A stretch of DNA of 64,000 bases from Eikenella longinqua (GTDB taxonomy: Bacteria; Pseudomonadota; Gammaproteobacteria; Burkholderiales; Neisseriaceae), in NCBI RefSeq assembly GCF_001648355.1, contig NZ_LXSL01000017.1, positions 1-64,000 on the forward strand, read 5' to 3'. Of this stretch, positions 51,650 to 60,235 are shown piece by piece; within the stretch, counting starts at the first letter, position 1; every line of letters begins with the position of its first letter. Under the pieces are notes generated by a model. That model searched no databases. It was not told the DNA's origin and saw nothing but the letters and a program-made list of their open reading frames with translations. A program made the translations under genes and the position numbers.

Positions 51650-53200
51650 ATGAGCGCCCCAGACTGGTCGGAAGGCTATGTAAACGACATCAACTACACC
51701 TACGGCTACTACACCGAGCTCAACCCCGAGCGCCTCGCCATCCCCTTTTTGAGTGCCGGGCTGGCTGTGCCGCCGGTTGTGCACGCCTGCGAGCTGGGCT
51801 TCGGGCAGGGCGTGTCGGCCAACATCCACGCCGCCGCCGGCCGCGCAGCCTGGCACGCCACCGATTTCAACCCCGCCCAAGCCGCCTTCGCGCGCAGCCT
51901 GGCCGCCCAATCCGGCGTGGAAAAAGACAAGCTGCTACTGGCTGAGCAAGGCTTTGCCGAATTCTGCGCCCGCGACGACCTGCCCGATTTCGACTTCATC
52001 GTCCTGCACGGCATCTGGACGTGGATTTCCGATGAAAACCGCCGCATCATCGTGGATTTCATCCGCCGCAAGCTCACCGCCGGCGGCGTGCTCTACATCA
52101 GCTACAACGTGCTGCCCTCCTGGGCGCCGCACCTGCCGGTTCGCCATATCCTGCAACAGCATAGCGACCATTTAGGCACGGGCAGCCGCAGCGAGCGCAT
52201 CAGCCAGGCCCTCGATTTCGGCAGCGAGCTGCTCAAACACAGCCCCCACCTGGTGAAAAACGCGCCCGACCTGCCCCAGCGCCTGCAAAAGCTGAAAACC
52301 CACTCCCCCGGCTACATCGCCCACGAATACCTCAACCGCGACTGGCAGCCCATGTATTTCTCGCAAATGGAAGAATGGCTCGGCAGCGCCAAGCTCTCCT
52401 ACGCCTGCTCCGCCCGCCATGTTGAAGACCTCACGTTCTGCCTGTTTGACGACGAACAGCAGGCTTTTGTGAACAGCATCAAAAATCCTTCCTTCGCCCA
52501 AACCGTGAAAGACTACCTCACCAACCGCCAGTTCCGCTGCGATTATTGGGTGAAAGGCGGCCGCCGCGCCGGCCTCTCGGAGCAGACGCGCACATGGGAC
52601 GCGCTCAACGTGATCCTGCTCACCGAGCGCGCCGAATTCAATCCCGCCGTGGCCTTCCTGCGCACGGTAAACGTGATTCCCGACATCTACGACCCCCTGC
52701 TCAATCTGCTCGCCGACAACGCCGTGCACAACGTGGGCGAACTGCGGCAGGCGCTGGCCGGCAAAATCGATTCTTTGCAGCTTTATTCCGCGCTGGCCGT
52801 CTTGTTTGCCAAAAACGACCTGGCCGTGTGCACCGATGTTGAGCATATCGAGCGGCAGCGCCCCTACTGCCTCCGCCTCAACCGCCACGCCCTCTCCAAC
52901 GACGAGGCCGACAGCCCGCTGGGCTGGCTGGCCAGCCCCGTGATTGGCGGCGGCATCGAACTGCCTTATCTCGACCGCCTGTTCCTGCGCTTCCGTGCCG
53001 AAGGCCTGCCGCCGGAAGAATGGGACGCACTGGCCTGGCAAGCCTTGCAGCGGCAGGGGCAAACCCTGGTTATCGAAGGCAAAGGGCTGCAAGGCGAACA
53101 GGAAAACCTGGCCGAAATCGCCCGCCAGAAAGCCGGCTTCCTGCGCCACCGCCTGCGGCTGCTGCATAACCTCCAGTGCCTGCCCGATAGTATGGATTAA
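51650..53200 (+). CDS. SAM-dependent methyltransferase with methyltransferase regulatory domain
   Basis: 516 residues. Class I SAM fold at about 40-190 with motif I ACELGFGQGVSANIHAAAG and motif post-I ATDFN; the catalytic part is followed by the PKMT regulatory-like domain (about 230-330; QMEEWLGSAKLSYACSARHV, then DLTFCLFDDEQQAFVNSI) and a C-terminal winged-helix-like part. Proteins of this layout modify proteins or lipooligosaccharide-like substrates in some bacteria; the target here is unknown. Ribosome site AGGAACC. Terminated by a DUS pair shared with the next, convergent gene. Confidence 0.88.
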   Translation: MSAPDWSEGYVNDINYTYGYYTELNPERLAIPFLSAGLAVPPVVHACELGFGQGVSANIHAAAGRAAWHATDFNPAQAAFARSLAAQSGVEKDKLLLAEQGFAEFCARDDLPDFDFIVLHGIWTWISDENRRIIVDFIRRKLTAGGVLYISYNVLPSWAPHLPVRHILQQHSDHLGTGSRSERISQALDFGSELLKHSPHLVKNAPDLPQRLQKLKTHSPGYIAHEYLNRDWQPMYFSQMEEWLGSAKLSYACSARHVEDLTFCLFDDEQQAFVNSIKNPSFAQTVKDYLTNRQFRCDYWVKGGRRAGLSEQTRTWDALNVILLTERAEFNPAVAFLRTVNVIPDIYDPLLNLLADNAVHNVGELRQALAGKIDSLQLYSALAVLFAKNDLAVCTDVEHIERQRPYCLRLNRHALSNDEADSPLGWLASPVIGGGIELPYLDRLFLRFRAEGLPPEEWDALAWQALQRQGQTLVIEGKGLQGEQENLAEIARQKAGFLRHRLRLLHNLQCLPDSMD

Positions 53201-53248
53201 CGCGCTTTTGATAGCAGGCTGCCGCTGGTGCCGGCAAATCACAAACAA

Positions 53249-53312
53249 AAAAGGCTACCTGAAAATTTAGCTGCGCAGAAACTCGCAAAGCTCGTTTTCA
53301 GGTAGCCTTTTT
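53249..53312. terminator. DUS-pair terminator between convergent genes
   Basis: AAAAAAGGCTACCTGAAAAT and the facing copy ending in TTTTT, with CTGCGCAGAAACTCGCAAAG (a repeat module) in the loop. Confidence 0.7.
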
Positions 53313-53341
53313 GCTTGCCAACCAATCGGCAAGCGCCCGGC

Positions 53342-54688
53342 CTAGCGCCTTCTGCCGTGGGCTCGGCGGAGCGGGGCGGCGGGTTTGCCGGCGGCAGGCA
53401 TACCCACCACCACGGTGTGCAGGCCGTGCACGCGGCGCTGCCAGGCGGCTTTCACTTCTTCCGCGCTCAGGCGCGAAATGGCGGCAGGGTAGCGGCTCAG
53501 GTAGTCGCTGGGCAGGTCGTTGAGGCCGATGGTTTTCAGGTAGCCTGTGAGCTCGGCGTTGGTGTCGAAGCGCAGCGGGAAGCTGCCCACCAGGTTGGCT
53601 TTGGCCTGCGCCATTTCGGCTTCGGTGGGGCCGTTGGCGGCGAAGTCGCGCAACACTTGCTGCGTGGCGGCTAGGGCGGCGCGGGCGTTGGCTTTCTCGG
53701 TGGCGAAGGAGAGGGTGAAGGGGCCGTTGGCGCGCAGCGGGGTGAGGCGGGAGGCGGCGCCGTAGGTGTAGCCGTGTTGGTCGCGCAACACTTTCATCAG
53801 CCGGCTGTCGAAACCGCCGCCGCCGAGGATGTAGTTGCCCACGGTGAGGGCGTAGAAATCGGGGTCGTGGCGGCTGATCAGCGGCATGCCGAGCACGATG
53901 TGCGCCTGGCTGCCGGAATGCGGCCGGCTGTGGGTGCGCGGGGTGCCGTTGGCGGCGGCGGGCAGCGGGGCGGGGCGTTCGCCCGGCGGCAGGCTGCCGG
54001 TGAGTTTGCCCACGATTTCTTCGGCCTGGCTGCGGCTCACGTCGCCCACAATGGCCACCACAGCGTTGCCTCGGGTGAAGTATTGGCGGTGGAAGCGGTG
54101 CAGGTCGGCGGGGGTGATGCGGCGGATGGTTTGCTCGCTGGTGCGGGCGGGGTAGCCGTAGGGGTGGGCGGGATACACTTGCCGGGTGTTGGCGATGGAG
54201 GCAACGAAGGCGGGCTGGGTGCGGTTTTGCTTGAGGTTTTCCACGGCGCGGTCTTGCTCGCGTTTGAGCACGGCGGGCTCGAAGCGCGGCGCGGCCAATA
54301 CGTCGCGCATCAGGTCGAGCGCGGGGTTGAGGATGTCGCCCTTGGCGAGGCTGCGCAGGCGCACGCCGGCGCTGTCGGTGCCGCCGTAGCTGGAAAGTTG
54401 CACGGCAAGGTCGTCCACGCGGCCGAGCAGGGCTTCTTCGTTGAGGTTTTGGGTGCCGGTGTCCATCAGGGCGGCGGCGAAGTTAGCCACGCCGATTTTA
54501 TCGGCGCTGTCGCGGCTGCTGCCGGCGTCGAAGGCCACGTTGATATCGACAATCGGATTTTCGTGCCGCTCCACCAGCAGCACCCGGGTGCCGTCGGCGG
54601 TTTGCCAGCGCTGGATGGGGATATCCTCGGCCAGGGCGGCGGCGGGCAGCAGGCAGGCCAGCAGCAGGATGCGGAAAAAAGGTTTCAT
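53342..54688 (-). CDS. M16-family peptidase-like protein, apparently inactive subunit
   Basis: 448 residues with a signal peptide (LLLACLLPAAALAEDIPIQR). Two M16 domains by length and by the C-terminal motif GMPLISRHDPDFYALTVGNY, then LGGGGFDSRLMKVLRDQHGY. The place of the zinc motif HxxEH reads FAAALMDTG, so the catalytic site is absent. It follows an active M16 gene on the same strand, 98 bases away with a DUS pair between, an arrangement like heterodimeric M16 proteases with one active and one substrate-binding subunit. Periplasmic. Confidence 0.92.
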   Translation of the reverse strand: MKPFFRILLLACLLPAAALAEDIPIQRWQTADGTRVLLVERHENPIVDINVAFDAGSSRDSADKIGVANFAAALMDTGTQNLNEEALLGRVDDLAVQLSSYGGTDSAGVRLRSLAKGDILNPALDLMRDVLAAPRFEPAVLKREQDRAVENLKQNRTQPAFVASIANTRQVYPAHPYGYPARTSEQTIRRITPADLHRFHRQYFTRGNAVVAIVGDVSRSQAEEIVGKLTGSLPPGERPAPLPAAANGTPRTHSRPHSGSQAHIVLGMPLISRHDPDFYALTVGNYILGGGGFDSRLMKVLRDQHGYTYGAASRLTPLRANGPFTLSFATEKANARAALAATQQVLRDFAANGPTEAEMAQAKANLVGSFPLRFDTNAELTGYLKTIGLNDLPSDYLSRYPAAISRLSAEEVKAAWQRRVHGLHTVVVGMPAAGKPAAPLRRAHGRRR

Positions 54689-54786
54689 GGGTTTGCTCCT
54701 AAAAGGGGGAAACAGGTTTTCAGGTAGCCTCTGCTTGAGGCGGGAAGGCTACCTGAAAATATCGGGCAGGCTTATCGGAACGGCCG

Positions 54787-56097
54787 CTACTTGGCTTCGG
54801 GATACAGCACCACGGTGGCATGCTTCTGCGCCAAGAGCCAGCGCGCGGCCTCGCGCACTTCTTCGGCACTCACCTCCAAGCGGCGGCGGCGGATTTCCTC
54901 TTCGTCTTGGTAAGAGAAGCCGGCCGACTCCAGCGAGCCCAGGTTGGAAGCCTGGGTTTCCATCGAATCTTTGGCAAACTCGCGCGCGGCCAGGCTGCGG
55001 TTGCGCACACGGGCGAGTTCCTCTTCGCCCACTCCCTGCTCGGCCACCTTGCGCACTTCGCCCCAAAACGCCGCCGTGAGCTGCTCGGGCTTCACATTGG
55101 GCGCGGGCGTGCCGCTAAACAGCAGCACATCCGGCGCGCGGCTGAGCAAATCGTAGGCTAGCGAGGCTTCGGTGGCGACTTTGCTGCCACGCACCAGATT
55201 GCGCTCGATGCGCGCCGACATGCTGCCGTCGAGCACGTTGGCCAGCATATTCAGCGCATAAGGCAGCTTGTCGTCCACCCGGCGCAGGGCGGGCACTTTC
55301 ACGGCCAGCCCCACCACCGGCGAGCTCACCGGCGCGGTGGCGCGGGCAGAGCTATTGGCGGCGGCCGGCGGCTCGTTCAAATCATTGCGCGCGGGCAACG
55401 GGTGGTCCGGCAGGCTGCCGAACAGTTTTTCCACATTGTCCAACACTTCGCCCGCCTTCACGTCGCCCACAATCACCAGCGTGGCATTGTGCGGCGCATA
55501 CCAGGCGCGGTACCAAGCCCGCAAATCTTCCGGCTTGAGCGCGTCCAAATCCGGCGCATAGCCGATCACCGGCGCGCGGTTTCCCGGCTTGGAGAAGGCG
55601 GCAAGGTTGATCTGCTCCCACATTTTGCCGCCGGGGTCGTTATCTGTGGTGAGTCGGCGCTCTTCGCGTATCACCTTCATTTCGTTTTCAAAATCGGCAT
55701 CGCTGAAATTGAGGTTCACCATGCGGTCGGCCTCCAATTCCAGCACTTGCGGCAGATTGGCGGCGGCAAATTCTTGGTGATACACGGTTTCGTTGCGCGA
55801 AGTGAAGGCGTTGTCGTTGCCGCCCAGCGCGGAAATGCGGCGGCTGAACTCGCCGGCCGGCACGGTAGGCGTGCCTTTAAACATCATGTGCTCCAGCGCG
55901 TGGCTCAGGCCGGTTTTGCCCGCGTGCTCATCCGCGCTGCCCACCTTAAACCAAAGCTGCGTAACCGCCACCGGCGCGCGGTGGTCTTCGCGCACAATCA
56001 CCTTCATACCGTTGGCCAGCACGCGCGATTGCGTTTCGGCCGCCGCCGGCAACACACAGGCCGCCAGCGCGGCGGCCACAAGCAAGGAACGGAACAT
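54787..56097 (-). CDS. M16-family zinc metallopeptidase, active subunit
   Basis: 436 residues from ATG 56097, signal peptide MFRSLLVAAALAACVLPAAA. The inverted zinc motif is present: HALEHMMFKGT (HxxEH), with the distal Glu in ELEADRMVNLNFSDADFENE. It should cut small peptides in the periplasm together with the inactive partner downstream. Starts further upstream run into a DUS-linked repeat and have no signal peptide. Substrate unknown. Confidence 0.94.
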   Translation of the reverse strand: MFRSLLVAAALAACVLPAAAETQSRVLANGMKVIVREDHRAPVAVTQLWFKVGSADEHAGKTGLSHALEHMMFKGTPTVPAGEFSRRISALGGNDNAFTSRNETVYHQEFAAANLPQVLELEADRMVNLNFSDADFENEMKVIREERRLTTDNDPGGKMWEQINLAAFSKPGNRAPVIGYAPDLDALKPEDLRAWYRAWYAPHNATLVIVGDVKAGEVLDNVEKLFGSLPDHPLPARNDLNEPPAAANSSARATAPVSSPVVGLAVKVPALRRVDDKLPYALNMLANVLDGSMSARIERNLVRGSKVATEASLAYDLLSRAPDVLLFSGTPAPNVKPEQLTAAFWGEVRKVAEQGVGEEELARVRNRSLAAREFAKDSMETQASNLGSLESAGFSYQDEEEIRRRRLEVSAEEVREAARWLLAQKHATVVLYPEAK

Positions 56098-56639
56098 AAG
56101 TTTTCCTAAAAACGGGGGAAAAGCGCATGATACCGAAATTTGCGCCCAGCCGCACGGCGGGCTGGGCAGGCTGAGGCTACCTGAAAGCGTAGCTTCAACG
56201 CAGTTAAAAATGGCCCCTCCGTAAAACCAAACACAGAACATTTGGTGCAATCAGCTGAGCTATGCCCTTCTCTGCTGACGCAGCCGAACGGAGCGCGGTT
56301 TTTCGGGTGGGCCCGAAGCGGCGCAGCCGCAAGTTCGGGCCCACCCGAAAAACCGCGCGGAGTGAGGGAAGTTTGGCGAAGCCAAACCTGTGCCCGCAGT
56401 CGTCTTTCTTTTGCCTACTTTTCTTTGATGAAGCAAAGAAAAGTAGGTGCCCGCGCCGGCATAAGGCGCAAGGGTGAACAGGATAGGAATGGCAAAAGGC
56501 TACCTGAAATTGGTAATTACGCCACTTCCCCGCAAAAGTTTTGCTGCCGACTTTATTAACTGCGTTGAAGCTACGTTTTCAGGTAGCCCTTCTCCCTTTG
56601 GCGCTATAATCCCACATCCCAACCCGATTCCCCCACACC
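56098..56639. repeat. intergenic region with stacked palindromes and DUS-linked modules
   Basis: No gene seen. DUS-linked modules at 56173-56210 and 56555-56589. Between them are a perfect 25-bp inverted repeat (56293-56317 and 56334-56358, arm starts GCGCGGTTTTTCGGGTGG), a short GTTTGGCGAAGCCAAAC hairpin (about 56371-56387) and a perfect 14-bp hairpin CCTACTTTTCTTTG / CAAAGAAAAGTAGG (56414-56447). The last resembles a repeat seen between genes in many proteobacteria. Confidence 0.8.
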
Positions 56640-57224
56640 ATGAACCCAAGCTGGCAACAAGGCTGGTGGCAGGGCGCCGAACGCTGCCCCTCGCCCAACT
56701 TCTCCCCCCGCCCCCCAGGCGAAGCCGTTTCGCTGGTGGTGCTGCACAACATCTCCCTGCCGCCCTTCCAATACGGCAGCGGCGCCATCCGCGACCTGTT
56801 CGCCAACCGCATCAACCCGCAGGCACACCCCTTCTTCCCGCAGCTGGTGGATTTGCGCGTGTCCAGCCACTTCCTGATTGAGCGCAGCGGGCGCGTGGTG
56901 CAATTTGTGTCCGGCCACGACGCCGCCCACCACGCCGGCGTGTCAAGCTACCAAGGCCGCAGCGGCTGCAACGCCTTCTCCCTCGGCATCGAGCTGGAAG
57001 GCTGCGACTTTGAACCCTTCACCGAAGCCCAATACCAAGCCCTCATTCCCCTGCTGCACAGCATGACGGCAAACTACCCCATCGCCGCCATCACCGGCCA
57101 CCAGCACATCGCCCCCGGCCGCAAAAGCGACCCCGGCCATTTCTTCGACTGGCCGCGCCTCGCCGCCGCCGGCCTGCCGCTGGCGGAAGAAGTGTTGGGC
57201 AACCCAGCAAACGGCGCGGCATAA
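56640..57224 (+). CDS. ampD: 1,6-anhydro-N-acetylmuramyl-L-alanine amidase
   Basis: 194 residues, amidase_2 fold. Cleaves anhydro-muropeptides in the cytoplasm for cell-wall recycling. Zinc ligands in VVLHNISLP, ITGHQHIAPGRKSDPGHFF; further motifs VSSHFLIERSGRVVQFVSG and NAFSLGIELEG. No signal peptide, as expected for AmpD. Start ATG 56640. Confidence 0.95.
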   Translation: MNPSWQQGWWQGAERCPSPNFSPRPPGEAVSLVVLHNISLPPFQYGSGAIRDLFANRINPQAHPFFPQLVDLRVSSHFLIERSGRVVQFVSGHDAAHHAGVSSYQGRSGCNAFSLGIELEGCDFEPFTEAQYQALIPLLHSMTANYPIAAITGHQHIAPGRKSDPGHFFDWPRLAAAGLPLAEEVLGNPANGAA

Positions 57225-57253
57225 GCCCGCAGCGTTTGCCCATTACGCACCAA

Positions 57254-57331
57254 AGGCTACCTGAAAATTAAGCGAAGCCAAAACGCCACGCAACGGCGTT
57301 TCTGCATAGCCAAATTTTTCAGGTAGCCTTT
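57254..57331. terminator. DUS-pair hairpin after ampD
   Basis: AAAGGCTACCTGAAAATT and AATTTTTCAGGTAGCCTTTT with an inner AAACGCC/GGCGTTT stem. Confidence 0.65.
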
Positions 57332-57406
57332 TGATGTGGTGGCTAGGAGCGTGGCAAGTGTTACTAAATAAAGAATCCCGCCTATTACAGCGGTTGCTTC
57401 ACTGAA

Positions 57407-57820
57407 TTATTGACTAGCTTCTCGCTCATACTGACGCAGCAGATATTGCAACTCATGCCGGTTCGGGTTGCCATAGGCTCTATTCGCGCCATCTGCCTTA
57501 AATTGGATTGCAGCCACTCTTTGCTTGTTAATCAATACCAAAATGAAATTATCGCCACAATTATGCGGCTCGCACAAAGAAGCCTGATAATACAAAGTGT
57601 GGTTTACCACCACTTGCTGAACCGGCGTTCCTGTCCCTCGTGCATCTTTCAGCCACCAGTTATCATCTGTATTTCTTACCGCATTACTGACAGCTTGTCG
57701 CCAAACCGTTTTATAAGGCTGTCGACTAACCAGATTCCATAAAAATACATCCCGCCCATGCGCAAGGGTAGGGAAGCCGAATATCAACAACAAGCTACAC
57801 AAAAAAGATTTTTTCATCAT
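57407..57820 (-). CDS. Ivy-like lysozyme inhibitor
   Basis: 137 residues with a signal peptide (KSFLCSLLLIFGFPTLAHG). The mature part shows the Ivy signature loop CEPHNCGDNFILVLI (Ivy proteins have CKPHDC; this loop plugs the lysozyme active site), with W-L-K before it (NWWLKDARGTGTPVQQVVV) and tyrosines. Such inhibitors protect against host C-type lysozyme in the periplasm. AT-rich relative to the core. It is followed downstream by ampD in opposite orientation and preceded by another small secreted protein gene on the same strand, 14 bases away. Confidence 0.8.
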   Translation of the reverse strand: MMKKSFLCSLLLIFGFPTLAHGRDVFLWNLVSRQPYKTVWRQAVSNAVRNTDDNWWLKDARGTGTPVQQVVVNHTLYYQASLCEPHNCGDNFILVLINKQRVAAIQFKADGANRAYGNPNRHELQYLLRQYEREASQ

Positions 57821-57834
57821 TTACTCCTAATTAC

Positions 57835-58245
57835 TTAAAAATATTGCCGCTCTGTTTCTTGGCAAACTACTCTATATGCTATTTCCCCAATGGTATCCGG
57901 GGTGATGGGATCGTATTTCAGGTATTGAGAAGACCCAGAAGCTATTGTTCTCCCTCTTAGATAAAAAACCCGTGATACCTCAGCCATCTGTCTAGTTGGG
58001 CAACTGATTGCAAACTGTGCTATAGATTCGTTAAATTTTTGTCCTGTCCTAATGTGTGGCAAATTCCGACTTGTATAGCGTATTTTAAACCAAACAGTGT
58101 TGTTGGTAATGGTCTGGCTATCGTAATAGATTACGCCACCACCTTCAGTGGTATTCCCAATTAACACCCACCTATCATCCATCCGCTCCGCATTCGCCGT
58201 CATCCCAGCCAACACCAGCAGCACCCCCAACAATACCTTTTTCAT
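57835..58245 (-). CDS. surface-adhesin E-like secreted protein
   Basis: 136 residues from ATG 58245, with a signal peptide (MKKVLLGVLLVLAGMTANAE). The mature domain WVLIGNTTEGGGVIYYDSQT, then VWFKIRYT and ISCPTRQMAEVSRVFY, fits the adhesin E (surface-adhesin protein E) fold: small beta-protein with one disulfide (Cys in ISCPT and RVVC). Role in this species unknown. The stop is 14 bases from the Ivy-like gene start, so they form an operon. Confidence 0.75.
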   Translation of the reverse strand: MKKVLLGVLLVLAGMTANAERMDDRWVLIGNTTEGGGVIYYDSQTITNNTVWFKIRYTSRNLPHIRTGQKFNESIAQFAISCPTRQMAEVSRVFYLRGRTIASGSSQYLKYDPITPDTIGEIAYRVVCQETERQYF

Positions 58246-58364
58246 CTTTCTTCTCCTTAACACAATCCAACACTCCGCCATCATACCCCAAGCCAACAAA
58301 AAAGGCTGCCGGAGCTGCCAAGGTTTACTTCGTTGAACCCATCGCTTCAGCCCGACTCACACAG

Positions 58365-58411
58365 AAAAGGCTACCTGAAACCATATTTTGGTTTTTCAGG
58401 TAGCCTTTTGA
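58365..58411 (-). terminator. DUS inverted-pair terminator after ridA
   Basis: AAAAGGCTACCTGAAACCAT and the facing copy, about 20 bases past the minus-strand stop. Confidence 0.75.
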
Positions 58412-58432
58412 TTTATGCGCCGTGCAATGCGC

Positions 58433-58783
58433 CTATTTCACCACCGCCGTCAGCTTGATTTCCACCTTCCAGCCCGCATCGGCCAGCGCGGCCTGCACGC
58501 AGGCGCGGGCGGGGGCTTTGCCGGGCGCCACCCAAGCATCCCAGGCGCGGTTCATGTCCGCGTAGTCGGCCATATCGGGCAGGTAGATCACGGCTTCGCA
58601 GATGTGGGCTTTATCGGAGCCGCAGTCGGCCAGAATGCGGTCGATTTGTGCCAGCACATCGGCGGTTTGCGCTTCGATGCCGGCTTCGGGGTTGCCCGGC
58701 ACTTGGCCGGAGAGGAAAACAAAGCCGTTGGCCACCACGGCTTCGGAATAGCGCGCGGCGGGGAGGTGATGGCGGATGGTCAT
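58433..58783 (-). CDS. ridA: RidA-family enamine/imine deaminase
   Basis: 116 residues from ATG 58783 (MTIRHHLPAARYSEAVVANG). RidA fold with GFVFLSGQVPGNPEAGIEAQ, AQIDRILADCG and the substrate Arg in PARACVQAALADAGWKVEIK. Hydrolyses reactive 2-aminoacrylate and similar enamines. Close to the waaA stop on the same strand. Confidence 0.9.
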   Translation of the reverse strand: MTIRHHLPAARYSEAVVANGFVFLSGQVPGNPEAGIEAQTADVLAQIDRILADCGSDKAHICEAVIYLPDMADYADMNRAWDAWVAPGKAPARACVQAALADAGWKVEIKLTAVVK

Positions 58784-58834
58784 GGCAAATCCTTTCTTTG
58801 GCAATGGGAAACGGGGGAAGGCTACCTGAAAATT

Positions 58835-60115
58835 TCAGGTAGCCTCTTCGGCAGGCTCTGCCAAGGCCGCGCACACGGCTTCGGTAATCCGCTCGCTGGC
58901 GCCTTGGTGGGCTTGGATAAAGCCGGCGGCCTGGGCAGAAAAACGTTCGCGTTCGGCGGGGTGCGCCAGCCAGCGCTGCACGGCGGCATACCATTCGGCG
59001 GGCGTGGCCACCTGAAGCGCGGCGCCGGCGGCCAATGCGCCCGCGCAGGCGGCGGCGAAATTGTAGGTGGAATAGCCAAACAGGGTGGGCTTGCCGCAGG
59101 CAATGGGCTCGATGATGTTTTGGCAGCCGGTGTCCACCAGGCTACCGCCCACGAAGGCCATATCGGCGGCCAGATAGTAGGCAAAGAGTTCGCCCATGCT
59201 GTCGCCCAGCCACACTTGGGTGCCAGGGTGCACCGGCTGCCCGTCGCTGCGGCGCTGCGTGCGCAGGCCGAGCGCGGCGGCGGCTTCGGCCACGGCGTCG
59301 AACCGCTCGGGATGGCGCGGCACGACCACCAAGAGCGCGTCGCCCCGATACTGCCGCCATTCTTGCAGCAGCAGCAGGGCTTCGTCTTGCTGGTTGTGGA
59401 AGCGGGTGCTGGCGCACACCACCACGGGGCGGCTGCCGATGCGCTGTTTAAACTCGGCGGCCAGGTGGCGCATAGCTTCGGGCGGGGCGATGTCGTATTT
59501 GGTGTTGCCGCACACCAGCACGTTTGCCGCGCCGATGCCGCGCAGGCGTTCTGCGTCGGCTTCGGTTTGGGCGAGCACGCGGCGGAAGCTTTGCAGGGCG
59601 GGGGCAAACAGGGAGGGCCAGCGGCGGTAGCCCTGCGCGGATTGCTCGGAGAGGCGGGCGTTGGCGAGGAACACGGGCAGGCGCGCGGCGCGGCAGGCGG
59701 CGAGCAGGTTTGGCCAGATTTCGGTTTCCATGATAATGCCGAAGCGCGGGCGGTGCTGGGCGAGGAAGGCGGCCGTCCAAGCCGGGTGGTCGTAGGGCAG
59801 GTAGCGGCATTGGGCATCGGGAAACAGGCTTTCGGCGGCGGCGCGGCCGGTGGGCGTCATTTGCGTGAGCAGCAGTGGGGCATCGGGAAAGCGGCGGCGC
59901 AAGGCCTGCACCAGCGGCACGGCGGCGCAGGTTTCGCCCACGGACACGGCGTGCACCCAGATGGCATCCTGCACGGGGTGCGGCGGCGGCTCGCCGAAGC
60001 GTTCGCCCTGGTGCAGCAGGTAGGCGGGGGCGCGGCGGCTGCGTTTGGCGAGCAGGTGGCGGCCGAGGAGGCGGCCGAGGAGGCGGGTGAGCAGGCGGTA
60101 GAGGGCTGGGAGCAT
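58835..60115 (-). CDS. waaA: 3-deoxy-D-manno-octulosonic acid (Kdo) transferase
   Basis: 426 residues. Transfers Kdo from CMP-Kdo to lipid IVA in the inner membrane. Short hydrophobic N-terminus (MLPALYRLLTRLLGRLLGR), then GEPPPHPVQDAIWVHAVSVG, LLLTQMTPTGRAAAESLFPD, MVETEIWPNL-like METEIWPNLLAACRAARLPV, the GT-B C-terminal lobe with VVPRHPERFD and GKPTLFGYSTYNFAAACAGAL. The stop TGA belongs to an eikDUS (C-terminus ...EEAT). Length as in Neisseria. Confidence 0.96.
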   Translation of the reverse strand: MLPALYRLLTRLLGRLLGRHLLAKRSRRAPAYLLHQGERFGEPPPHPVQDAIWVHAVSVGETCAAVPLVQALRRRFPDAPLLLTQMTPTGRAAAESLFPDAQCRYLPYDHPAWTAAFLAQHRPRFGIIMETEIWPNLLAACRAARLPVFLANARLSEQSAQGYRRWPSLFAPALQSFRRVLAQTEADAERLRGIGAANVLVCGNTKYDIAPPEAMRHLAAEFKQRIGSRPVVVCASTRFHNQQDEALLLLQEWRQYRGDALLVVVPRHPERFDAVAEAAAALGLRTQRRSDGQPVHPGTQVWLGDSMGELFAYYLAADMAFVGGSLVDTGCQNIIEPIACGKPTLFGYSTYNFAAACAGALAAGAALQVATPAEWYAAVQRWLAHPAERERFSAQAAGFIQAHQGASERITEAVCAALAEPAEEAT

Positions 60116-60128
60116 GGGATGGGTGGGA

Positions 60129-60172
60129 TTTTTCAGGTAGCCTTTGGATGGCGGAGAGGCTACCTGAAAAAT
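60129..60172. terminator. DUS inverted pair upstream of waaA
   Basis: TTTTTCAGGTAGCCTTTGG and GAGGCTACCTGAAAAAT; may end transcription of the interrupted gene on the minus strand. Confidence 0.6.
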
Positions 60173-60235
60173 GCCGTTTCGGCAAAGCCAGGTTTGAGTT
60201 GTATCGTTATGGGATTGCCTGTTTTTCAGGTAGCC

